Below are positions 28,713-37,742 of a stretch of DNA of 64,000 nt, in pieces. The DNA comes from Chloroflexi bacterium bin20 (GTDB lineage: Bacteria; Chloroflexota; Anaerolineae; Aggregatilineales; Phototrophicaceae). The DNA is taken from assembly GCA_002238485.1 (NCBI GenBank), contig MPMG01000002.1:364689-428688 (forward strand), written 5' to 3'. How positions within the stretch are numbered: position 1 is the stretch's first letter; the number at the start of each line of letters is the position of its first letter. The notes below the pieces were generated by a model, which did not search any database, was not told the DNA's origin, and worked only from the letters and a program-made list of their open reading frames with translations. A program made the translations under genes and the position numbers.

Positions 28713-30149
28713 ATGACACAATTCCTGAGCAAAGGCAACCGCAAAGAGCCACGCCAACCCGAGCGCATCGTGCAATTCGGCGGCGGCAACTTTCTGCGTG
28801 GCTTCGTCGATTGGCTGGTGGATGTGTTGAATGACGAAGCAGACTTCGGCGCGGGCATCGCGCTGGTCAAAGCCACGCCAGGCAGCTACAAGGCGCTGGA
28901 TGCCCAGGATTACCTGTTCACGACCTGGCTGCATGGGGTGCAGGCTGGCGAATTCAACGAACAGACACGGCTGATCAACTGCGTCAACCGCACTGTCTAT
29001 CCCTATGACGACTTTGAGTCCTACCTGGCATTGGCGCGTCAGGAAGGCATCCGTTTCATCGTTTCCAACACCACCGAATCGGGCATTGTGCATTCAGCAG
29101 ACGACCAGCTGGACGATGCGCCAGCGGCAACTTTTCCCGCCAAGCTGACGCGCTTTCTGTATGAACGTTGGCGGCATTTCGGCGGGGAATGCGAGGCTGG
29201 CTGCATCATCATCCCGACCGAACTGATCACCGACAACGCGACGCGCCTGCGAGAAATCGCCCTGCAATACGCCGCGCAATGGACTTTGCCGCAAGACTTC
29301 TGCGACTGGCTGGCGAATTGCAATCAATTTTGCAACACCCTGGTCGACCGCATCATCCCCGGCTATCCCGCCACAGAGGCCGAGCGCCTCTTCAAGCAGC
29401 TGGGCTATCAAGACCGTCTGCTGGTGGCTGGCGAGATGTATCACAGCTTCATCATCGAAGCGCCGCAGAGCCTGCTGGACGAGCTGCCGCTGGGTCGAGC
29501 AACGACGCCGCTGAATGTCAAAATCGTGGCGGATGCCGCGCCCTACCGCACCATCAAAGTCCGCCTGCTGAATGGCGCGCACACCGCCATGGTGCCGCTG
29601 GGTCTGCTGCTGGGCATTGAATCGGTGCGCGACGCCATAGGGCATCCGGCGCTGGGGACATGTATTCAGGAACTCATCTTTCAAGAAGTCATTCCGTCGG
29701 TCAGCGAGCTGCCGCGCGACGAGTTGCAGGCATTCGCGCGGCATGTCTTCGACCGCTTCCGCAATCCGCGCATCCATCATCGCCTGCAAACCATTTCGCT
29801 CAACAGCGCGAGCAAGGTCAAAGAGCGCATCGTGCCATCGCTGCTGGGTTATCATGCCATGAAAGGCAAGTTGCCAAGGCGGCTGGTCTTGGCGCTGGCG
29901 GGCTTTATGCGCTTGTACCGCGGCGACATCTGCCAGCTCAACGATGACCCGGTTGTGCTGGATTGGTTTGCCCAGCAATGGAAAGCCGCCGAAACGCATG
30001 AGGCATTGGCAAAAGCCTTTTTGCGCCACGAGCCACTTTGGGATGCCGATTTGAGCGCGCTGCCCGGTCTGATCGAATCAGTCGCCGAGGCGCTGGACGC
30101 AATCGAAGCCGGGCGGCTGGAAGAGTTGCTGATGCGGGCGGACGGCTGA
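28713..30149 (+). CDS. uxaB: Tagaturonate reductase (mannitol dehydrogenase family)
   Basis: A 478-residue polyol dehydrogenase of the UxaB/UxuB group. The N-terminal QFGGGNFLRGFVDW matches tagaturonate reductase more closely than fructuronate reductase. Other marks are FIVSNTTESGIV, a KVRLLNGAHTAMVPLG segment with the conserved Lys and His, and VKERIVPSLLGY. It reduces tagaturonate to altronate with NADH, the step after UxaC. The ATG at 28713 has a GGGACGGG leader and lies 16 bp after uxaC. The next kinase gene begins within the stop codon. Altronate dehydratase (UxaA) is not in the window. Confidence 0.9.
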   Translation: MTQFLSKGNRKEPRQPERIVQFGGGNFLRGFVDWLVDVLNDEADFGAGIALVKATPGSYKALDAQDYLFTTWLHGVQAGEFNEQTRLINCVNRTVYPYDDFESYLALARQEGIRFIVSNTTESGIVHSADDQLDDAPAATFPAKLTRFLYERWRHFGGECEAGCIIIPTELITDNATRLREIALQYAAQWTLPQDFCDWLANCNQFCNTLVDRIIPGYPATEAERLFKQLGYQDRLLVAGEMYHSFIIEAPQSLLDELPLGRATTPLNVKIVADAAPYRTIKVRLLNGAHTAMVPLGLLLGIESVRDAIGHPALGTCIQELIFQEVIPSVSELPRDELQAFARHVFDRFRNPRIHHRLQTISLNSASKVKERIVPSLLGYHAMKGKLPRRLVLALAGFMRLYRGDICQLNDDPVVLDWFAQQWKAAETHEALAKAFLRHEPLWDADLSALPGLIESVAEALDAIEAGRLEELLMRADG

Positions 30150-31129
30150 TGCCCGATCTCATCACGGTCGGGCGGGTGTCGCTGGATTTGTTCTCGCGTG
30201 ATATTGGCGCGCCTTTCCCGCAGATCAACAGCTTCGAAACCAGTGTTGGCGGCAGCCCCGTCAATATCGCCATCGGCGCGAGTCGGCTGGGCATGCGTTC
30301 GCTGGCTTTCACGGCGGTCGGCGATGACGAAGTGGGGCGATTTGTGCGGCGCTATCTGGCGCGTGAGGGCGTCGACACAGCGCATATCGCGGTCAGAGCG
30401 GGGCGACGGACGGGCATGGCGGTGGTGGGCGTGCAGCCGCCGGACAAATTCCCCCTGCTTTTCTACCGTGAAAACCCCGCCGACATTCACCTCAACCTTG
30501 ACGATGCGCAAGCGCTGCCACTGGACGCTGCGCGGGCGCTGCAGCTTTCTGGCACCGCGATGAGCCGCGGCAGCGCGGGGGATGCAACGCTCTACCTGGC
30601 GGAACAAGCGCGAAAGCTGGGGCTGACCACCTTCCTCGACCTCGACCTGCGCCCCGACCAATGGACGCACGCGCTGGCTTATGGCTTGCGAATGCGCCGG
30701 CTGCTGCCCCTGTGCGATGTCGTCATCGGCACCGAAGAAGAATGCTATGCCGCCCTGTCGCCCGACCCGAGCGCGGTCATGGCGGGGGGCGCAGTGCCCG
30801 ACAAACAGAAACTGGAAGACCTGCTGGGTGAAAGCGCCAGGAATCATGCCGCGGCGCTGATCGTCAAACGTGGCGCGGCTGGCGTCAGCATCGTGCAGCG
30901 ACAATCGCGGCTTGATGTGCCGGGCTTCCCGGTGGAGATCGTTAATACAGTCGGCGCGGGCGATGGATTCGCCAGCGGGTTGATCTGCGGCTGGGCGCGT
31001 GGCTGGGATTGGCAGCGGGCGGCGCGTTTTGGCAATGCTTGCGGCGCGCTGGTCGTCTCGCGGCAGGGCTGTGCCAGGGCGCTGCCAACCCTGCGCGAAG
31101 TCGAGGATTTTCTCGCGCGAAATGCTTGA
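30149..31129 (+). CDS. PfkB-family sugar kinase, IolC-like
   Basis: A 326-residue ribokinase-family protein. GGSPVNIAIGASRLG near residue 33 is the N-terminal signature of IolC-type kinases, and NTVGAGDGFASG carries the catalytic Asp. The substrate strip PPDKFPLLFYRENPADI is also found in the second kinase at 48377. IolC phosphorylates 5-dehydro-2-deoxygluconate. In this operon the kinase sits between uxaB and iolB, so 2-dehydro-3-deoxygluconate is an alternative substrate. Translation is coupled to uxaB (TGATG). Confidence 0.82.
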   Translation: MPDLITVGRVSLDLFSRDIGAPFPQINSFETSVGGSPVNIAIGASRLGMRSLAFTAVGDDEVGRFVRRYLAREGVDTAHIAVRAGRRTGMAVVGVQPPDKFPLLFYRENPADIHLNLDDAQALPLDAARALQLSGTAMSRGSAGDATLYLAEQARKLGLTTFLDLDLRPDQWTHALAYGLRMRRLLPLCDVVIGTEEECYAALSPDPSAVMAGGAVPDKQKLEDLLGESARNHAAALIVKRGAAGVSIVQRQSRLDVPGFPVEIVNTVGAGDGFASGLICGWARGWDWQRAARFGNACGALVVSRQGCARALPTLREVEDFLARNA

Positions 31130-31145
31130 AGCACAGACATTCATT

Positions 31146-31173
31146 GTAGGGGCGAGTCATCGCCTCGCCCAAA
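31146..31173 (+). repeat. GTAGGGGCGA dispersed repeat
   Basis: A short copy reads GTAGGGGCGAGTCATCGCC in the 59-bp gap before iolB. A further copy starts at 32010 and contributes the TAG stop codon of iolB, so the repeat has been taken into the end of that gene. Confidence 0.6.
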
Positions 31174-31188
31174 AAATGGAGATTCCAC

Positions 31189-32013
31189 ATGAGCAATCAC
31201 CTCAAATCGACTGCCGATGCCATGATCGCGCTGGATGTGACGCCGCAATCGGCTGGTTGGCAGTACTTGTCATATCGTGTGGTCAACTTGGCGGCTGGAC
31301 AAGTGTATCTGCACAAGACCGAAGACACCGAGCTGGCGTTGGTGCCGCTGACGGGTGCGGGCAACATCGAAACGGGGGCGGGCAGCTTCCCTATGCGGCG
31401 CGCGGGCGTCTTTGCCGAGAAGCCGTCTGTGCTCTACCTGCCGCCCGGGCAAGAATTCGGCGTGCGCAGCGATTCGCATTTTGAGTTTGCGCTGGGGGCT
31501 GCGCCAGCCACCGGCAAGTATCCGCCGCGGCTCTTCACGCCCGACGAGATTCGCTCGGAAGTGCGTGGTGGCGGGGCAGCTCGGCGGCAGGTCAATCACA
31601 TCTTGGCGCATCCTCTGCCGGCCGAGCGGCTGATTCTCTACGAAGTCTATGTGCCGGGCGGCGACTGGTCGGGCTATCCGCCGCACTGCCACGATGGCTA
31701 TCTGGGATCGCCCTTGTTGGACGAAACCTACTACTTCCGCACGCAGCCGGGCAATGGCGTGGCCTTGCACCGCAATTATCGAGTTGACAGCGACTTTGAG
31801 GAAATCTTCGCCGTGCACGACCGCGACCTGGTCCTGGTTACACAGGGCTTCCATTCGACCAGCGCCGCGCCAGGCAGCAATCTTTATTTTCTGAATTACC
31901 TGGCTGGCGAACTGCTGGATGATGCCCGCGCGACGCCGCCGGTTGATGATCCAGATTATGCCTGGTTGAAAGACAATTACACCGCGAACCTGATGCAGCT
32001 GCCGGTGGTGTAG
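31189..32013 (+). CDS. iolB: 5-deoxy-glucuronate isomerase
   Basis: A 274-residue bicupin. The diagnostic YPPHCHDGYLGSPLLDETYY contains the metal-binding His residues, and the late FHSTSAAPGSNLYFLNYLAG segment matches the IolB C-terminal cupin. It isomerises 5-deoxy-glucuronate to 5-dehydro-2-deoxygluconate, the substrate of IolC, which is encoded directly upstream. The stop codon lies in a GTAGGGGCGAG repeat. iolD, iolE and iolJ are not in the window. Confidence 0.92.
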   Translation: MSNHLKSTADAMIALDVTPQSAGWQYLSYRVVNLAAGQVYLHKTEDTELALVPLTGAGNIETGAGSFPMRRAGVFAEKPSVLYLPPGQEFGVRSDSHFEFALGAAPATGKYPPRLFTPDEIRSEVRGGGAARRQVNHILAHPLPAERLILYEVYVPGGDWSGYPPHCHDGYLGSPLLDETYYFRTQPGNGVALHRNYRVDSDFEEIFAVHDRDLVLVTQGFHSTSAAPGSNLYFLNYLAGELLDDARATPPVDDPDYAWLKDNYTANLMQLPVV

Positions 32014-32060
32014 GGGCGAGGCGGTTGACTTGCGCTGCGAATTTCGCCCCAACTAGCTGA

Positions 32061-32066
32061 TATAAT
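32061..32066 (+). promoter_or_regulatory. Consensus -10 box implying a leaderless transcript
   Basis: A perfect TATAAT lies only 7 bases before the ATG at 32074, so transcription would start at or next to the start codon. No ribosome site is seen before this ATG, and no -35 box at the usual spacing. Confidence 0.4.
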
Positions 32067-32073
32067 CTATGCT

Positions 32074-34407
32074 ATGCGCCGCATGCTCGCGATTTTGGCT
32101 CTTGCACATTGTCTGCTGGCTTTGTCCGTTCAGGCACAAGCGCCGCGCGTCCAGGTTATCGCCGAAGGTTTGTATTATCCGGCTGGCTTGGCGGCGCTGC
32201 CCGATGGCGGCCTGCTGATCGCCGAAGCCGGCGGACATGGCGAACGCAGCGCGGGCCTCAGCCTGCTGCAAAGCGATGGCGTCTTGGGACGGCTGCTTTC
32301 GCTTGCGCCCAGCGGACGCGTCAATGGCGGGCTCTTTAGCGCGCCTGTCGTGGCGGTAACGCCGGATGGCGCGGACATCATCGTGGCTTTCCCCAGCGCC
32401 GGTCTCTACAGCCTGCCGGTTGCGCAGGCCGCCCGGCTGCCAGACGAGCCGTTTACGCTGCAGGATCTGCAGCCCCGCCAAACCGAGCGCGGCAATGTCT
32501 TTTTGCTGCATCCTTTTGACATCGCTTTTGACGCGGCTGGCGCGCCACTAATCAGCGATGCCGCTGGCAATGGACTGGTCAGCGAGGGCGAGGACAGAGC
32601 CCTGCGCTATGTGCATCATTTTGCCCGTCTGGACAATCCACGCCTGCCCGGCGGACGGCTGGATGCGCTGCCCACTGGGATAACGCGGCAAGCGACCGCC
32701 AGTGTGCTTGCGCTGCTGGGCGGCTGCCCGCATGTGCAGAACAGCGGCGAGCTGGTGGCGCTCGATGACAACGGAGGGCTGCGCAGCCTGGTCGATGGGT
32801 TGAATATGCCCATCGATGTGGCGCAGGCAGGTGACGGCGCGCTGTGGATATTGGAGTTTGGCGCATTGCCGCCGCGCAGCCCTTGCTTCACCGATTTGGA
32901 CGAGCTGCCCGCCAGCGGACGCCTCAGCCGCCTGGATGCTGATGGCCTGCTGCGGACGATCGTCGACAATCTGCACTTCCCCAGCGCCCTGCTGCCGATG
33001 CCCGATGGCAGTCTCTATATCAGCGAAGTCTATCGCGGCCGCCTGTTGCAAATCAGCTTTGATGCCCGGCCGCCCCAGCCGCGCCGCTATCCACCAGCCG
33101 ATGCGCCGCCAGCCGCCCATGCGCAAATCAGCGACCTGGACGAGGCTCTGCGCCGCGTTATCGTTCAGCAGGGCTTGAGCGCCTATCCGGGCCGCGAGTT
33201 GATCGAAGTCGACAGCGAGCTGACGCGCCTGGGACGCGACCTGTTTTTTGATCCCATTTTGTCGGGCGACCAGAATATCGCCTGCGCCACTTGTCATCAT
33301 CCCGCTTTTGCCATGGCCGACGCGCGCGCACTGCCCATCGGCGCTGGCGGAGCGGGTTTGGGCGAACAGCGCGCCTTTCGCAAATTGCTGCAGTTGGACG
33401 GCGAAGGCACAGTCGCCAACCCTTTCATTGATGTGTTCATTCCGCGCAACAGCCCGACCATCATCAACAGCGCCTTGCTTTCGCGGCAATTTTGGGATGG
33501 GCGCGTCGAGGCGAGCGCCGGTGTGCGTACGCCCGAAGATGCCATCAACGACCTCGACCTGAGCGACTCGCTGGTGGCGCAGGCGCTCTTCCCGATCATT
33601 TCGCAGCACGAGATGGCTGGCATAACCTTTGGCTCGCTTCCGCCCATGGTCATACGGCAGGCGCTGCTGGGGCGGCTCGGCGACAACGTTGAATACGCCG
33701 CGCGTTTTGCCGATGTCTTTGGCAGCGGGGAAATCAGCTTGCGGCAACTGGCGGAAGCTGTCGCGGCCTTTGAGCGCCAGCTCATCTTCACCGCCGCGCC
33801 TTGGGACGACTATGTGGCTGGCGATGAAGCTGCGCTGAGCCAGGCGCAAAAACGCGGCGCGCTGCTATTTTTTGGGGAAATGAATGCGGGCATCAACTGC
33901 GCCGGCTGTCATAGCGGCGACTTGTTCACCGACCAGGAGTTTCACAACCTGCTCGCGCCACAGCTGGGACCCGGCAAGGACAATGGCGAAGACGGCCGCG
34001 ATGACCTTGGCCGCGCCAATGCCAGCTTCGATTATCGCGACCAATACCGCTTCAGAACGCCCAGTCTGCGCAATGCGTCGCTGACCAGCCCTTACTTGCA
34101 CAGCGGCGCTTATCAAACGTTGGAGTCGGTGATCTGGCATCATGCCAATCCGTGGCGCGCCAATATCACCTATGCGCCGAGCCAACACCTGCCGCCACAG
34201 CTGCAAGACCAAGTGCTGCCCTACGACTTCGACAGGCAGGCGCATTCCGTGGCGCGACCGCTGCTCGCTGGCATGTCCATGAGTGATGCCGATGTAGCCG
34301 ACCTGGTGCGCTTCTTGCAAGCTTTGACCGATCCCGCCGCCCAAGATCTGTCGCATATCACGCCCGAAACCGTGCCCAGCGGCTTGCCCGTAGACGCCCT
34401 GCCCTAG
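32074..34407 (+). CDS. ScyD/ScyE-like propeller fused to di-heme cytochrome c peroxidase (MauG-like)
   Basis: A 777-residue secreted protein. A Sec signal (MLAILALAHCLLALSVQAQA) leads into a ~330-residue beta-propeller resembling ScyD/ScyE or gluconolactonase-type proteins, with repeats such as GLYYPAGLAALPDGGLLIAE. From about residue 375 it becomes a bacterial di-heme peroxidase: CATCHH and CAGCHSG bind two c-type hemes, with FFDPILSG and RTPSLRNASLTSPYLHSG between and after. The peroxidase half would reduce H2O2 or oxidise a target in the periplasm or outside. The fused propeller could bind the target or donor. The gene stands alone, with repeats on both sides. Confidence 0.85.
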   Translation: MRRMLAILALAHCLLALSVQAQAPRVQVIAEGLYYPAGLAALPDGGLLIAEAGGHGERSAGLSLLQSDGVLGRLLSLAPSGRVNGGLFSAPVVAVTPDGADIIVAFPSAGLYSLPVAQAARLPDEPFTLQDLQPRQTERGNVFLLHPFDIAFDAAGAPLISDAAGNGLVSEGEDRALRYVHHFARLDNPRLPGGRLDALPTGITRQATASVLALLGGCPHVQNSGELVALDDNGGLRSLVDGLNMPIDVAQAGDGALWILEFGALPPRSPCFTDLDELPASGRLSRLDADGLLRTIVDNLHFPSALLPMPDGSLYISEVYRGRLLQISFDARPPQPRRYPPADAPPAAHAQISDLDEALRRVIVQQGLSAYPGRELIEVDSELTRLGRDLFFDPILSGDQNIACATCHHPAFAMADARALPIGAGGAGLGEQRAFRKLLQLDGEGTVANPFIDVFIPRNSPTIINSALLSRQFWDGRVEASAGVRTPEDAINDLDLSDSLVAQALFPIISQHEMAGITFGSLPPMVIRQALLGRLGDNVEYAARFADVFGSGEISLRQLAEAVAAFERQLIFTAAPWDDYVAGDEAALSQAQKRGALLFFGEMNAGINCAGCHSGDLFTDQEFHNLLAPQLGPGKDNGEDGRDDLGRANASFDYRDQYRFRTPSLRNASLTSPYLHSGAYQTLESVIWHHANPWRANITYAPSQHLPPQLQDQVLPYDFDRQAHSVARPLLAGMSMSDADVADLVRFLQALTDPAAQDLSHITPETVPSGLPVDALP

Positions 34408-34426
34408 CGCCGCATATCAAGAGCGT

Positions 34427-34675
34427 CCAGGGCAATCGCATCAAATAATGTTCTCAATTGATTACACAGAGAATACAGAGTTCAGAGAGTCCACAGAGGC
34501 TTTATGTCTGCTGGGAATACTTCTTCGTATTTTCATAGCTATGAGAATTGTTCTCGTCGCTGAATCCCCATGCGGGTGTATAGTCCAAATTATCCCCTTT
34601 TCGTGGCTTTTCTCTGTGCTCTCTGTGTCCTCTGCGCTCTCTGTGTTGATTATTTCGTTGATGCGATTGCCCTGG
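34427..34675. mobile_element. MITE-like element with 18-bp terminal inverted repeats
   Basis: CCAGGGCAATCGCATCAA (34427-34444) is matched exactly by its inverse at 34658-34675. Just inside each end are CACAGAG-type repeats, also in inverted orientation. The element is 249 bp long and carries no gene. The left-end sequence recurs at 58439-58480. No target duplication is clear. It fills most of the 347-bp gap between the peroxidase and cyclase genes. Confidence 0.7.
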
Positions 34676-34754
34676 CGCTTATCCCCCTGCCAATAGCCGC
34701 CACAAATCCGACCTGCTACACTAGACTGCGAAACCAATGGGAACGAGAATCGCC

Positions 34755-35630
34755 ATGCCCCACAGCACCTATGGACAACTGCCTATCCCGCGTTTGACGC
34801 CGCAGCTGCTGAGCCTAGTCAAAACCGGCGAGGTCTACAGCCTGGGCGTCGATTTTCACGAGGGCATGCTGACGCCCGGCGCAGTCATGAAGTCGTATTC
34901 GATCGCGCCACACTTGCGCCACAGCGATCCGTCCACAATCGACCCGGCTGCTCCCGCCGCCGAAGTTATCCGCATGTCCATCCATGTCGGCACGCACATC
35001 GACGCGCTCTGTCACATCGCCGAAAAACAAGACGCCTCTGGCAACCCCGACCCCAATGGCGAACCACGCATCTATGCCGCGGCCGGCGAGACCATCCCAT
35101 CCAGCCAAAGCGCAAGCTCGGCCGGGCAGCGCCACCTCAGCATTGAGCAGATGCCGCCTATCGTAACGCGCGGCGTGCTGCTGGATGTAGCTGCCTTGAA
35201 AGGCGTGGACATGCTGCCGCCAGCGACTGTCGTCAACGCGGACGACATCCTGGCGGCGCAAGCGCGGCAGGGCACAGAGATCGGCGCGGACACGGCGGTG
35301 CTAGTGCGCACAGGCAGCATAGCGCGTTTGCAGGCGGGCGACCCCGCTTATCGCGATGCCCAGACCGGGCTGGATTTGTCGGCGGCGCAATGCCTGGTCG
35401 AGCAGGGCATGACCTTGGTGGGGGCGGACAATATGGCTGTCGAAGCTATGCCACCCTATGACCACTCGGTGCATCGCTTTCTGTTGGTGCACAGCGGCAT
35501 CACCCATATCGAGAACCTCAACCTGGACGAGCTGGCGGCCGCGCGCTGTTACGAATTTCTGCTGATCATCGCGCCACTGAAACTGACCGGCGCGACCGGC
35601 TCCTGGGTCAATCCGCTGGCCATCGCCTGA
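34755..35630 (+). CDS. Cyclase family protein (kynurenine formamidase-like)
   Basis: A 291-residue metal-dependent hydrolase of the cyclase/KynB family. HVGTHIDALCHIAE carries the H-x-G-T-H-x-D-x-x-x-H metal-binding signature near residue 78, and a later DNMAVEAM segment is also conserved. Members hydrolyse formamides, amides or cyclic esters. I prefer the ATG at 34755 because GGGAACGAG precedes it; ATG 34737 is also in frame. The phosphodiesterase gene begins 7 bp after the stop, and a hydrolase follows, making a three-gene operon. Confidence 0.85.
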   Translation: MPHSTYGQLPIPRLTPQLLSLVKTGEVYSLGVDFHEGMLTPGAVMKSYSIAPHLRHSDPSTIDPAAPAAEVIRMSIHVGTHIDALCHIAEKQDASGNPDPNGEPRIYAAAGETIPSSQSASSAGQRHLSIEQMPPIVTRGVLLDVAALKGVDMLPPATVVNADDILAAQARQGTEIGADTAVLVRTGSIARLQAGDPAYRDAQTGLDLSAAQCLVEQGMTLVGADNMAVEAMPPYDHSVHRFLLVHSGITHIENLNLDELAAARCYEFLLIIAPLKLTGATGSWVNPLAIA

Positions 35631-35637
35631 GGAAGCC

Positions 35638-36432
35638 ATGACTACTATCCTGCATATCAGCGACACACACATCAGCGGCGACCCAGCTTATCATCCGCAC
35701 TGGCTGCGAGCCGGCAGCAGCCACCCCAACCCCGGCGCAAAGAATCTGCTGCGCGCCATCAAGCAGTTGCCCTACGCGGTCGATTTCATCTTGCATACTG
35801 GCGATGTCTGCGCCGAGCCACTGGTGGACGATTGCCACTGCGCCCGCGATCTGCTGGACGATTTGCCCGCGCCCATCATCCTGCTGCCGGGCAATCACGA
35901 TTCGGGCGATCTGCTGGCTGCGACCCTGCACGATGGCGAACGGCGGCATGTCCTGCGCGATGCCCAGCTGCGCCTGGACGATGTGCATGTAATCGCGCTG
36001 GATACCAGTGGCGGCGGCGAGCATGCGCCCAGTCTGCGCCCACAACAACTGGACTGGCTAGAGTCGGCGCTGGGCTCTTGCAAGGACGGGCGCATCATCG
36101 TGGCGGCGCATCATCCGCTGCTGGAAACTGGCGTGGCCTGGCTGGACGAGAACATGCGCGTGCAGAACGGAGCGGCGGCGCATGCCATTTTGGCGCAGCA
36201 CAGCGATCGCATCGCTGGCGTCCTGTATGGGCACATCCACCAGCCGACCATTTGCTGCGCCGATGGCATCAGCTACATCAGCTGCCCCTCGACCTGGAAC
36301 AACCATGCGGCGCATCCCGGCATGGCTGCCAATGCGCCCGACACGCACTGCGCACCGGGCTATAACCTGCTGATGCTGCGCGGCGGACGGCTCTTCGCGA
36401 GGCGCTGTGCCCTGCCCGCCACGGACGCATGA
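35638..36432 (+). CDS. Metallophosphoesterase (CpdA/calcineurin-like)
   Basis: A 264-residue calcineurin-like phosphoesterase with all five metal motifs: HISDTHI, HTGDV, GNHD, AAHHP and GHIH. This class includes the class III cAMP phosphodiesterase CpdA and other small-molecule phosphodiesterases. A GAGGAAGCC ribosome site precedes the ATG. The end overlaps the next gene by 4 bp. The substrate is unknown; a phosphorylated or cyclic compound handled by its operon partners is a reasonable guess. Confidence 0.85.
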   Translation: MTTILHISDTHISGDPAYHPHWLRAGSSHPNPGAKNLLRAIKQLPYAVDFILHTGDVCAEPLVDDCHCARDLLDDLPAPIILLPGNHDSGDLLAATLHDGERRHVLRDAQLRLDDVHVIALDTSGGGEHAPSLRPQQLDWLESALGSCKDGRIIVAAHHPLLETGVAWLDENMRVQNGAAAHAILAQHSDRIAGVLYGHIHQPTICCADGISYISCPSTWNNHAAHPGMAANAPDTHCAPGYNLLMLRGGRLFARRCALPATDA

Positions 36433-37439
36433 AAGTGCTGGCTCGCGACTATTATCTGCGCGATTTCGCCTTTGATTGCGGCGAGGTCTTCCCGCAGTTG
36501 CGCATTCACGCCCGCACCCTTGGCGAAGCAGGCCGCGACTCGGACGGACGCAGGAGCAATGCCGTTTTGCTCTTGCATGGCACGACCGGCAGCGGCGCGC
36601 AGTTCATGCAGCCGACCTTCGCCCCCGAGCTTTTTGGTCCGGGACAGCCCCTGGACGCGCGCGAGCATTTCATCATCCTGCCCGATGGCATCGGTCACGG
36701 CAAGTCCAGCAAGCCCAGCGATGGATTGCGCCTGCGCTTCCCAAAATATGGCTATCACGACATGATCCGCGCCCAATATCGCCTGCTGACGGAATGCCTG
36801 GGCATCGATCACCTGCGTCTCGTCATGGGCACGTCCATGGGCGGGATGCACAGCTGGCTGTGGGGCATGCAGCAGCCCGGCTTCATGGATTGCCTGCTGC
36901 CGCTGGCATCGCTGCCGGCGCAGATCGCCGGGCGCAACCGCATGATACGCAAGATGATCATGGATTGCATCTGCAGCGACCCCGCCTGGCAAAATGGCGA
37001 TTACGCAGGGCAGCCGCCCGGGCTCATCAACGCCGTGCATCTGCTGATCATGATGACCAGTTGCCCGCTGCACTGGCAGAAGGAAGCGCCGACTCGCCCT
37101 GCCGCCGATGCTTTTTTGGCGCAGCGCATTCGCCAGCTTGCCGCCGCTCTGGACGCCAACGACATGCTCTACGCCTTCGCCGCCAGCGAAGATTATGATC
37201 CTGCGCCCGGGCTGGAGACGATCCGCGCGCCGCTGCTGGCGATCAACTCCGCCGATGACCAGGTTAATCCGCCCGAGCTGGGCATCATGGAAGCGGCAAT
37301 GCAAAGACTGCCTAACGCGCGCTATGTGCTGCTGCCCATCAACGACCAGACACGCGGACACGGCACGCATACGCTGGCTGCGCTGTGGAAGCATCACCTG
37401 GCGCAGTTATTACAAGCGCCGCGTCGGGGGAGTGTCTAG
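36429..37439 (+). CDS. Alpha/beta-fold hydrolase (MetX-like)
   Basis: A 336-residue alpha/beta hydrolase related to homoserine O-acetyltransferase. The nucleophile elbow is GTSMGGM with Ser near residue 140, the acid lies in NSADDQVNPPE, and the His is in HGTHTLAALWKHH. MetX relatives outside methionine operons are usually esterases or acyltransferases. The start overlaps the phosphodiesterase stop by 4 bp. The 303-bp gap after it contains only repeats. Confidence 0.82.
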   Translation: MKVLARDYYLRDFAFDCGEVFPQLRIHARTLGEAGRDSDGRRSNAVLLLHGTTGSGAQFMQPTFAPELFGPGQPLDAREHFIILPDGIGHGKSSKPSDGLRLRFPKYGYHDMIRAQYRLLTECLGIDHLRLVMGTSMGGMHSWLWGMQQPGFMDCLLPLASLPAQIAGRNRMIRKMIMDCICSDPAWQNGDYAGQPPGLINAVHLLIMMTSCPLHWQKEAPTRPAADAFLAQRIRQLAAALDANDMLYAFAASEDYDPAPGLETIRAPLLAINSADDQVNPPELGIMEAAMQRLPNARYVLLPINDQTRGHGTHTLAALWKHHLAQLLQAPRRGSV

Positions 37440-37742
37440 TTGTGTGGATAGGCCAACCATGCCCCCAACCCCGGCTCCTTCCCCCAGAACGAGGGTAGGG
37501 GAGTTTTTCCAGCGATTCTGTAGGTGTCGAAGCCCCGCCCTCATTTTGGGGTCGCGTAGACATTGGCCCGCCGGGGGCAAAGCAGCGCGTATCCAAGAAA
37601 ACTGCCCCCTCTCTTCGGCAGCTTTTTGCGGCGCGACACAGAACGCGATATACTGGCGGCAAGCTGGCCTACGTTGCTGGCGCAAATTCGAATCGCTATT
37701 GCACGACGCGAAGCACATGACTGATTAGCGGAGGACAACCAT
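37440..37742. other. Repeat-rich intergenic region before coxS
   Basis: No gene is seen. The stretch holds C-rich repeat sequence (CCCCCAACCCCGGCTCC near 37460), a GGGAGTGTCTAG near 37430 that resembles the end of the 41519 element, and a TATACT -10-like box near 37650. A GCGGAGGAC ribosome site lies just before coxS. Confidence 0.5.
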
